In this document: positions 48,309 to 59,500 of the stretch, in pieces | Layout of the letters: each line of letters opens with the position of its first letter | Numbering within the stretch: the stretch's first letter is position 1 | Source of the DNA: Trichoplusia ni | Lineage: Eukaryota; Arthropoda; Insecta; Lepidoptera; Noctuidae | Direction of reading: 5' to 3' | DNA length: 64,000 bases | Assembly (NCBI RefSeq): GCF_003590095.1 | Contig: NC_039498.1 | Location: forward strand, 5,642,001 to 5,706,000 | Made by a program: the position numbers and the translations under genes | The notes under the pieces: model-generated | What the model was told of the DNA's origin: nothing | The model's input: only the letters and a program-made list of their open reading frames with translations | Database searches by the model: none

Positions 48309-50995
48309 TCAAAGTTCTCCTTGCATTTGATAATAGCACTATTTGACTCGGCAAACGTTGTTTTGTAATGGAACAACCTGTAGCAACACTTGTTTTAGAT
48401 TTTAGAATATATAAATTATGTATAATTACGGAAAATAACACTACGGAGGATCGGCTTTCGTCTGTTAACGAAAGGAATAGAGTCAAAAATATGTCTGAAC
48501 AACTGAACTATTCTTTATATTACACGTAACACATTTTTTACCGTTAAATTGTATGCAGAAAGCACAAAGTCAACAACCAAATACCTTCGTTTGTAAAGTC
48601 AATATCTATTACGACTATTACTATAACTAATAATCATATTTTTGGATTAAAACTAAAAAAAGCGAGTTCTTAACTATTATTTTAATTTATTTATCTTTAT
48701 TTCACACAGATAAGTATGTTATAAGTTATTTATTGTTGTGCTCAATAGCTTTAGTTGATTTCGTAATTAGTTTATGTAAATGTAACTAGATGGCGTTGAG
48801 ATCGAATTAGATGGCGCTATGGTTTCGTTACACGGTGAAATGGAAGTGGCTTTGTTATTTTGCCATAGTATTGAATTCAAAGATTGAAATCGTATTTTTG
48901 TAATTCAACGTATAACCAGCAATGGTTAACGTTGTTGTTGTTACTTACCTATATCTGAATTAATATATTTATTAATTAATTTATTATTAATCATAATTTA
49001 TTATCGATTAACATACATTAAGTAGACGAACAGTTATTCATGTAATAGAATAAGCCAATTTAACAATAGAAATGCTCTGCAATCTTTTCATAAACTGATT
49101 ACTTATTAATTCATAATCATGCACAAATTAAGAATGAACTGGGCTGATTTATTAAAAAAATGTTAAGATTATTGCAATAATAAATTATATAATCACAAAA
49201 TATTAAAGAACAAACTACTATTGAGCGCAACATATCACTATAACCACCCAATAACACATAAACAGTAATTTTGTGAGACAAACAAAAAATATCAAATAAT
49301 TTTAATGAATAATCTAAAAGTCCCCCGTCTCTTGGCCTACGTCTGGTATTTCATTACAATACAATAGCATGGTCGAATATTTGATACGTTGCATATTAAT
49401 ATGAAACTTCCGAGTTTTATCTGTCTGTATATCTATTGATAAATGTTTGTATGTTTGTACATACTTGGTAGTGGATACAAGCGCGGATAATACTTCGTAG
49501 CAACCCTAATTTATTTGTGACGTCACAGTTTCATATTCAACAAGATTAATAGATAGTTAATAGTCTGGTCAAGTTAGCTCCTAAAATAGGGGTAAGGTTA
49601 CATTAATTCGCTGCTGAAAATTGGCATGAATATAGTAAGTAAGTAAATCTTTATTGCATACCATAATGTTACATAGGTGGTAAATTATAACTAGGTTCAC
49701 AGCTCATTATGGACCCTGTCGGGCACAGCAAAAGTAGGAGAGAGGAGGATAATGCTATTTATTAAGTAAATTTATGACATATGTATTATGATATATTTTA
49801 ATGTTGTGAATTGCGTATTTGTATATAATTTCCTTTAATTAATGGTTATATTAGTTTTATCTATCCTAATTTGTTTTGTACTAATTTTTTTTATAATATC
49901 GAGGACTCACACAATTTGTCAATTATCCACATCAATCCAGCGTGTGGAAAAAAAAATCAAGGTCAAATGTTGCAAATGTCAGTTTTTTTTATTTTTAACT
50001 AGCCGGTAAGTTATATTATAAATTAGATAAAACTAAAATTATTCATCATGGACTTATCTATAAAAATTGTTGAGTCAATTTTTTCCTAAGAGTCACCATT
50101 TCGGAGATATAGCGATGCAAAATGTTGAAAAAGTTGTGTCACTCATAATATGAAAAGTATCAACCATCAAAAGTATCAATCAACACAAGAAGTTCTTGTA
50201 ACTAGATGGCGTTGGCGTCGAATTAAATGGCGCATTGTCTAAATATTCTTCAGTATAAGTTGCTTGAAAAATCAGTAGCTTTTGTGGACTAATTAATTTA
50301 AAACAGGTTCTAAAAAAAAAAACAAGTGAATTTTCATATGCACATATATTCGTTACAATAATAATATTTTAATAATGTAATATAATAATAATAATTATCT
50401 CTTACAACGCTATTAAAGCTGGCACATTTTAAATTGGTTTTACCGCGACACTAATCTTTTTAAATAATAATAACAAATAATAATTATCATAACTCCTAAT
50501 AGCAATAAGTACCTTGGCTTAAAAACTAAATTAAATAAAGTCTTGAGGTCTATTTACTTTAATTAACTCAAGTAATAATTATATTTATTCATTATTGCTC
50601 AAAGCAATTATATAACCACTATTATTATTTTGAGCAATAATTATAATTGCTGAAAATTTAATGTGCTGTGTCATTCATAACGTGTTATAGTAAAATTACA
50701 TGTGTCTTTGTGTTCAATCGTGCAAAAATAAAAATAAATAGTGCATCAAAACTTGAATTAATTAAAATAGATAAAGCCGCTTTAAATATGCATTTCATAA
50801 GTATTACAACAGTTTTCTGAGGTCCTCTTTAACATCATTTAGCATTCTTTCAGATCTGTTTGAAAACATTCACATAGTAAAAAAAATAGGTTTAAAATAT
50901 AAAACCTCTTTAGGCAAGTGACATTTATATAATCGTTAACGTCAATACAAAACACGAGAATATATAGTGATGACAGACCGAAGACAAGTGGTTTA

Positions 50996-51133
50996 GGGCT
51001 GATTTTTCAATCATAAGTTAACTTCTATCTGAGGAATAAATATGGCCGTTTGACATATTTTCTATACAAAAGCTGTCAAAACGTAAAACATATTTGTCAG
51101 ATAAAACTTATCTGGCGATTGAAAAATCGGCCC
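50996..51133. mobile_element. PIF/Harbinger-type MITE with TTA target duplication
   Basis: Ends GGGCTGATTTTTCAATC and GATTGAAAAATCGGCCC are inverted; flanked by TTA (50993-50995) and TTA (51134-51136). 138 bp, no frame. A 3-bp TWA duplication is characteristic of PIF/Harbinger. Confidence 0.75.
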
Positions 51134-51823
51134 TTAAAGAAATAAAAAGTCATTTCTATACATTTGAGAGCTATTTATTGACGTTTATAATTGCAGAAAT
51201 GTCTATTGGCTAAAGTAGCTGTGACTTTTATCGCCTCATTTAATTTATAAAAATTATACTCTTGATAGTACACATAATTAGGTACTTTTAATAATTAAAA
51301 TATAACCAAGATCTTCATTATTCAGATTAAATTGCGAATACAACAGATCTTAAAAAAAAAACTTAAAAATAAAATAAATATCTATTTTTGTATATTTGAA
51401 CTATGCATTAAGCTTCTTATATTATCAGATATCATAATTCGATAATTTCTTATGTATATTTTATATTTATAATATAATATTTGCTTAAATGTGTTTTCAT
51501 TAATTTTGTTAAAAAAATTTGCCGTTTTGAACAAAACGGATCATATAATAGTTTAAATGTAGGTATATTATCTCAAAGATTACATTTTAAGCAAATATTA
51601 TATTAGTATTTTAATATTAATACATTTATAACATATAAAATATACTTGTAAAATGGGGCTAGTAAAATTTATATAAAGCATAAGATATCATTTCCTTTCT
51701 TGACTCATTTTAATGACTAGCAAATAAAATATTTCAGTAATAATAATTACAAAATTTCTTTGAGAAATAGTAAGAATTATTTTATTTCTTTGAGAAATAA
51801 TAGTACTAAAATTAATTGCATTT

Positions 51824-52095
51824 TGTCCACGATTTTAAACACTCACTTTTCTTGTTTGTTTTGTCGTTCCTGATTCGTTTTTGCATGTAAACTTTTGGGC
51901 ACTTTCAGATAAGCTAGCAGGCTATAATTTTCAGGATAGCTTCGAACCCGATGACAATGCAATTTACAACTTAAAAACGTCTGGACCGGTTTAGATAAAA
52001 TTTTAATGGAGTGATATTTAAAAACGGGGGCTTTTGGTTACAGAGAGATTTTTCGGTCACGTTAAACATAAAACAAAAAATCGGTGGAATTTTCT
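51824..52095 (+). mobile_element. Unclassified repeat family R, copy 4
   Basis: 'cactcacttttcttgtttgt', 'cagataagctagcaggctat', 'cagagagatttttcggtcac', 'aaacataaaacaaaa'. Confidence 0.65.
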
Positions 52096-52449
52096 TTTTA
52101 CAGCCCCATTTCACATGATCTGACTTTACAAAACAATGCGACGTTTATTTATCTAACTACAATCGCAGTGTATACAATTTAATTATCAAATATATTTTTC
52201 ATCAAATCGCATGGTTTTGCTAAGTTAGATAAAAACACAGCAAAGAAATGACATAGTTTGAAGCGTCAAAACGTGTGTTTCAAAACATTTATTTTAAAGA
52301 ATTTACAATGGAATGTATAAAACAAGTGAATCTATATTTTAATTATATCTTCAAACTTCTGCCAACCCATTGACAGTGACATTTCTAGAAGCTTCAACTT
52401 TTGAATCGCTCAAATGTGTAGAAGTGATAAGTCAAGCAAGGTATTCACA

Positions 52450-52640
52450 AAAGTAAAAACGGAACCCTATTACGTGTCTGACCGTCTGTCACCAGGCTCT
52501 ATCTTATGAAACGTTAGACCGTTGTGGTAGACAGATGAAACTTACACAGATGTCATATTTCTGTTGCCTGTATGAAATTTGACAGGAAAATATTGACTTG
52601 ATAAATTTGAGCATTTTTTTTCATTGCTATGCTTGTAGAA
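52450..52640 (+). mobile_element. Retroposon family Q copy
   Basis: 'aacggaaccctattacgtgt', 'gtctgtcaccaggctctatc'. Confidence 0.5.
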
Positions 52641-52774
52641 AGGCCACCATCTTAGAGGGCTATAATAATTATATGAATATTAATTAATAATGTTTCTTGA
52701 ATGTTATAGTGATGTGGATTGCATTCGACTTGAATCTTTGGAAAACAAAAGAACTGAATTTTCAATCTGACTTC

Positions 52775-52935
52775 CTTAACCCAGTTGCCTGGGTAACACG
52801 ATACCCCTTAGCCTGACTGATTGTAGCTTCTGATTACTCGTAACGACTGTCAAAGATGCGACCGAAATAACAGCTGGGACCCACAATTTAACTTGCCTTC
52901 CGAAACACGGAGGAACTCGTCACGACATAAATGGT
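52775..52935 (+). mobile_element. Retroposon family P, partial
   Basis: 'cccagttgcctgggtaacac', 'cgtaacgactgtcaaagatg', 'ccttccgaaacacggaggaa'; opposite orientation to 8775-9078. Confidence 0.6.
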
Positions 52936-55457
52936 ATCCATGGACCGGTATCAAGTGCAGCTTAACCTGCGAACGATCAACTTGTGCAATTGTATCACTT
53001 TATCAAGGTCAAATACAATCCACATCACTATATAAACAATGTAACTGAATACACATTGCCGGTACGATATGCTATACATTACACTATAAGCACCAACACA
53101 GACACAGACAGACAGTGGTATATCATATGTATTTACATACATAAACGTGGAATTAAATTTATACAATAGTCACAAATAGGCCTTTTGTAATGACATTGTA
53201 TACATTTTACAGATTTTTTTGTATAGTTTATACAGAAATTGCGTGTGTTGTATAAATATGTGGACTTTGCCGATTGATGATTAGGCCGTAGATATTGTAA
53301 TAAATAATTTAAGCCCATGGTTTGGACTTTGATAGTCAATAATTGACTAGTTTCTTGTAGTGTAGATAGATGTGAGTTGTACCGTAATTAGAAATAATCA
53401 TTATTTAATGGTTGAAAACAAATAGCCTTAATTGTTTTAATTGTATAAGTTGAAATAAATAAAGATGTCTCAAAAGAGAAATGAAAATTATGTTTATAAT
53501 AATAAAGACAATATTTTTGCGAGTCAAAGATAGAAAATTTAATTCCACGTTCTTAACTAATTAAACTTTCGGTTTGTGATGGCGCGTTTATCCTAAATAA
53601 ATCTATTTTTCCTATAAATGGATAAAATCTCCTATAGAAAAATATTTACAAAAATGCTGGCTAGAAATTTAGGACGTATCCAATTTTCTTGGCACGACAT
53701 TGATATTATTTTTTGTTTGTTTAAAATTTATATTTTAAAATTTAGTCAAATAATAAAATTTACTTTTCCTTCAATTGTATAAATTATTCGCTAATCATAT
53801 TTGTGTTTGAATACGCCAAAACGAATGTCGTAGCCAAATTATAATTATGAATTAAGTACTTATAAATTAAATAAATATTATTTAAATCGGTAGTGGAGCG
53901 TTATAGTGACTCTAAATTAAATTTATTTGCATCTTAATTACGACAAAGCACTTTCATAAACACGACACAAAATATTACATTTAACACCATAATTATTTCA
54001 TTTAAAATGAATAAAATGTCAGATAATTTAAACCACAAGCCTTAAATGTAACATCTTAAATTAATACAACAAATTGATAATGTCTTAAATAGTTTTTAAA
54101 CATTTTATAACAATAAATTTAACATTTTATTATGATAAACACAATTATACATTTATTATCTAATAATATTAACATTTAATTTTACATTTAATACGGATAC
54201 ATTTTCATTTTAAATAAATAAATGGGACGTTTATTCAAATGCGCGAAAATCATTACATTGACAAAATAATTTTACCGTTTTTTCTTGAGAAATTAGCAGA
54301 AAGTTATCTCGAACGAAATGTTACTTTTATTAAATAATAATAACTCCTAAATTGTAGATATTTAATTACATATATTCGACAAATATGAACACGCATAATA
54401 AATATAAGATAACAGATTTTCGTCTCGAGTTTCATTTATTTTGACTTTATTCATTTATTCGATTTTATTTTCATTTAATTTTCAATAAATGTATTACTAA
54501 GAGCCTTTTGTTCTTTAAGTCTTAGGTCTCCTTATTTTGGCCTTTTTTGAAAAATATTACCGAGTTTTGGCATCATATAAAATTTCGAAGTTTCTTTCAA
54601 CTTTCAAATTTTCAACTTTAAAGTAAGAATCATATGAATTTTCAGCTATGCTGTTGAATTATAACACGATTTCAGATTTTTATATTTCTTTAGTTTCATT
54701 TCAAGTCAATCGACAGACTACTCAATTAAGCATCGCATCAGATTTTAACTCGAATCCAGAACTTCTGTCGTGACGCATAAGGCTGAATTTCCCATCACCA
54801 CGTAGCCTTTGTAAGTTATTGACAGAAGATCGAATGTTGAATTTCACAACCTTTTCTTTTGCTTTTTATAGTCGACGCATTGAAATTCGCATGGAAATAT
54901 ACACCTTATGGCACTTGCAAATAAGGTCAATTTATTTTTGTAATTTCATTTCGCAATCCTTAAGATATTAGATGTAATACATTATAATCTCTACTCCTCA
55001 ATATTCAAATTTAAGAGAAAATACAGGGACGTACTTTCATTTCACATCGCGTACATTTCAAGGACGTATTTCATTTCATTTCAATAAATAATTTATTGGA
55101 CGTCAAATGTTTTATACGGTTCATATAAATATATTTATAAATGTATATTTATATCTAATTTAGCAAAAATGGACGTTAGGGTTACGGCAAGAGCATTATT
55201 TAATGCATTGAAGTTATATCAGACTAGAACATCGGACGCAAATTTTAGGAATTTAGCAGGATTATAGCAACTTATAAATTGACTTTAATGTGTGCTCGCG
55301 AAGCACGGAAAGCCGTTGGTCCCGGCTTATAAACTTTAACTTTTATACAATTCTGCCAAACACTAACTAAGGGATGATGGATTGCTACAACATTTTACAC
55401 ATTACAGTTAAATAGGTTTTGTTTATATCCACCAAGACAGCTCCTCTAGCCAAAGAC

Positions 55458-55602
55458 TTCTACAATCTTTAATGTCACTAGAAAACGATCGACTGTATGA
55501 AGATGACAGGTCAAGGTCACGTGACTTTGATAATTCTACAATCGTTAATGTCACTAGAAAAGGCTCGACTGTATAAAGATGACAGGTCAAGGTCCCGTGA
55601 AT
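55458..55602. repeat. Two-unit 76-bp tandem repeat with TCAAGGTC motifs
   Basis: Unit 1 begins 'ttctacaatctttaatgtca' at 55458 and unit 2 'ttctacaatcgttaatgtca' at 55534. Each carries 'agatgacaggtcaaggtc'. Unit 1 reads TCAAGGTCACGTGA (SF-1/FTZ-F1-type extended half-site overlapping an E box CACGTG); unit 2 reads TCAAGGTCCCGTGA. Confidence 0.75.
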
Positions 55603-56090
55603 TGTCGAAACGAAAATGTCATTTGAGTTATTATTTGATGTTAACGACTTTATAAATGTCATTTGGCTACAGAAACTGGTAACTATGGATTAGATAGGCA
55701 AAAGCTTAGACAGAAGCTAGAAAATATTTATAGATATAAAAAGCCCCTTTTTTATCAATTAAGTATTATTTGTATAGTAAAATATCGGCGCTATTGTTAA
55801 CTTCTTTAAGCAATAATTTCAATTAATTATTTTATCAGGAGTATGCAAATAAATAATTGAATTGTAAATATATTACTGTAATAATTATTATATTAATCAA
55901 ATCCTTGTATGAAAATATTATTATTACGGTCAGAAAATACTTGATTTATATTCTTAGATGTTAAATTTACTCGTAATCTTTGTTTCAAAGTACAATAATA
56001 TTGATTATGTATCAATCAACACATATATTTTTGTAAAATATTTGATGACAATCAATCAATGGTTATTTTGATAGTAACTATCGTGAGAAC

Positions 56091-56268
56091 GATTCATTAT
56101 TAAATGATGTAAAGGTTTACTCACGCGTATTTATCGGGGTAGCCCGACTAGTTTCGGACCCAACCGGAGTCCTTAATCATGAGCAGACGCGGCCCGAAAT
56201 AGTCTAAAAGTCGAGCTACCCCGATACATATGCGTGAGTAAACCGTTACATCATTTAATAATGAATCA
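56091..56268. mobile_element. Fold-back element F2
   Basis: Left arm 'cattattaaatgatg...ttatcggggtagcccgact' and an inverted right arm with a few mismatches, arms about 59 nt. Shares the left flank 'actatcgtgaga' with F1, so the true element probably extends further left. Confidence 0.8.
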
Positions 56269-56506
56269 ATAGTTAAGCGTAATTTTCTGTCTAATCTTAA
56301 AGCGAAAATTACTCATAATTAAATTGATTGGATGACTAAAATTGAAACTGATTTTTCAATTAGTTGTCATTGAAAACATTTTAATGTGTTATTAAATTTA
56401 TATCACTTATGAATCGGATACATATTGTATAGTTTGATGTTCTAAGTTGAAGTAGGTATTTGAGTTGATTGATTGATAAATCAGTTGATTGATTCACTGA
56501 GTGAAG

Positions 56507-59500
56507 TTAGCAGTGAGTGAAGAGCTTGAAGAATCCTCTCCCTTTCTCCGGCGCTGGTCCCATCAGCATTGGAACTTGATTCTTATGAGTTATAGTAATC
56601 TGGAAATTAAACATCATATTTAGCTAGTTGAAAATAATACCTTTGTTATCTATTAATTAATTGTAAAATGTTAAAGATTAGATGAATCAAAATAAATCTA
56701 AAAACAAAAGTCATTTGTTCAAATTAGGCTTATAAGTAGCACTTTTTGAAAGTCAAAAATTTATATTGAACAATAACAGCACCTTGTTTTACCCACCCTT
56801 CACCGCTTACTTAGGGCTTTGGGTGTGAGAGAAAAAATGGCGCAACAAACACCCCAGCAGCACGCTGTCATAATTAGTTATCTCAACATTTTCCCGGGAT
56901 TAAAAGTAGCCTATTTGATATTCTAGACTATGATCTATTATTGTGCGATGTTACATATTGATCCATTAATTCCTTCTAGCGTTATTGAGTGCAAAAACCT
57001 CTATCCAGAAGCCCTGTAATCCTTCTGCCGCGACGACTTTCACAAACATTCAAGTCGCGTACCCAAAGACACCCAGACTCAGGACAAGCATTCGTGGATC
57101 ACACAAACGCTTGTACTACGGGAAGATGGTACGCGCGACACAGCACAATATAGACCTTCATACATTGTGGAGTGAAAGAAAGTATTGAGTGACCTTTACC
57201 ACTCGGCTACCGGTAAGGCTCAGGGTCTAAACAGACGGACCGCATTTCAACTGCAATCCAACTACAAATTTGCAGCTCGAATGCAGTTGAAACGACTGCA
57301 ACAGAACTGCAAACCAACCGTTACAGAAACCGTCAGAAGACTGCACGCCGACTGCAATTGGACCGTATTAACTGCATTCGAACTGCAAATTTGCAGTTTA
57401 AATGCAGTCTGTCTGTGTAGAGCCTTAAGGTTAAAGGTTACCTTGCAAGGAGGCTGCATCCACGGCTCCCCATCTATTTGCATGGGGAATGTCTTTTTGG
57501 TTGTCAGAGTGATGGAGCTGCACTGAGCCAGCCGTCGGCCTGATGCCCGGAGACCTACATACGGAGTAAAATAAGTAAAATATAATTAAAATTATCGACA
57601 TCATTTTTGAAACAAAAACTCTTTGGTCATGATCGTAGATCGGATTTTTTCCGCTTTATGGATTTTAATACTTGTGTCGCTGGGGTTTCACAATATTCAA
57701 ATCACGTGCACCCAGACTCAGAAAAGCATTTTGGGATCACACAAACTCTTGTTCTACTCGGGGATCGAACCCGTGATTGACGTGGTGACCCCAAATACAC
57801 AGTTTATCCCAACTGTGTTGGGGTCGGCTTCCAGTCTAAGCGGATGCAGCTAAGATTTCCTGTGTTTTACATTCATAATGTAATGGCTGACTACTTTTAA
57901 GTGATATACCCTATTGCTACGAGTGAAGTTAGTTATTTACCTGTTCTGACTTGTCCCATATGTAGGCAATTCTCCAAACCAATCACTTCTATTAGTTTGT
58001 CGCCAATATCTGAAAAATAAAGGATAATTTATTTATAAGTAGGCGTAGAAAGTGCAGGTTGTTTAGCGAAAATAACTGGTTGCAATAATAAATTGTTTTA
58101 GAAGAGAATAAATGAGATTTCTGTACAGGAAGTGTTCGAAACTAGTCAGACAACCCTGATAAATACGCGTGAGTAAACCGTTGCTTCATTAAATAAAAAA
58201 TAAGTATGTCGAATTAATTATCAAAATCAGTATGTCGTTAGACTAAATTTTTATTCACTTATGAAGTTGTACTTCATTTTGGCTCCGATTCTGCTTACAG
58301 CGTTCAGCGTTCATCCCCGTACTGAATTTCCAATTATTGTGTTGGATTTGTGCAACTCAATTTTGAGCTACTTCCCGATAAGCTAGCAGGCTAAAATTTT
58401 CAGGGTAACTTCAAACCCGATGACAATGTAATTTACAACTTTGAAAGCGGCTGGACTGATTTTGATAAAATTTCAATGGAGTGACATTTAAAAACGTGGG
58501 TATTTCGATTTTTTTAATCTCGTCATCGGCCTAGCCTTTTCCCAAGCATGCTGGGGTCGGCTTCCATATTTCGATTTTTTTATCTATTAATGATTAATCC
58601 AATTTCCATTCATTCATCAGCCATTATAAATAGCGGGGCCCTGGATATTCTAGACCATACATGAACACTGGTTACTATGTTTGTACTATGAGTTACAAGT
58701 GGTCCCACAGACCTTGCTGCGCGTTGGGGAAGCGCCCCCGGCGGTGCGCGGCGCCGGCGCCCCACAGGTTGGAACCCCCGTGCGCGTACGGGATGTTCAG
58801 CAGCGCCACGCCCTGCAGGGCGCCGCCCTTGCTCAGCTCCAGGGAGGAACCGTCGCACTGTCGGGAAGATTTTATTTATGTATTAAAAAATAAATTGGCA
58901 CTGCCGTGGCTCTTTACACAAAACTAAAAACAAAAAACTTTTTGTCACTCAGCACATTCACAATATCGCAAGTATCTTAACAAGAAGAATTCTGGGTCGT
59001 GTCGTGAGAACTCTTCGATGATAATATTTATAAAAAAAACAAAAACGACTCCCGCAATAAGGAATTTAATACTTGTTTCAAGGATTACTCGAAATCAATC
59101 TAGGTCGATCTCCCGCACTCGCGAGGCGTCTGGTTTCGTGAATGCAGGCGTGCTCTGAGCATAAATGCAGGGACTCGAAAGATGGTGAACTATGCCTGGT
59201 CAGGTCGAAGTCAGGGTAAACCCTGATAGATCACACAAATAGTCGTCCTAAGACAGCTTTTTCAGTGGAACAAAACCTTTTTCGGCGGCACTCAGTGGGT
59301 CCTTATTAAATAGACCACAGATCAGGAAAACCCCAATCCCTTTACCACGTAACTCTCAGTACACCTTAAATGTCCTGCTTACCACAATATCAATATGCTC
59401 GTGTAGATTCTTGCAGCTGGCTGCGAATTGCTCGGAGGTGGCGAACTCGAAGTACCAGAGCTTGTTCTTCATCCGAGAGCTGAACTTGTCCGGATTCCGC

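Larger units (their letters stand above)
48309..56506. other. Very AT-rich gene desert downstream of the diacylglycerol kinase gene
   Basis: No exon accepted. Includes two copies of a short 'aactagatggcgttg' fragment (48784, 50204), a LINE-tail-like 'taaatctttattgcatacca' (49645), a PIF-type MITE (50996), family R (51824), Q (52450) and P (52775) copies, the 76-bp tandem repeat (55458), and fold-back F2 (56091). The DGK 3' UTR occupies the right end; an ATTAAA at 56385-56380 (minus) is a possible poly(A) signal. Confidence 0.5.

Noticed and set aside
57185..57526. 113-codon plus-strand frame
   Set aside because: It runs through a fold-back element and the antisense of DGK exon 57554-57442.
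58610..58927. Long overlapping frames on both strands around 58.7 kb
   Set aside because: They are shadows of the GC-rich DGK exon; only the frame giving LQGVALLNIPYAHGG fits the family and splice phases.
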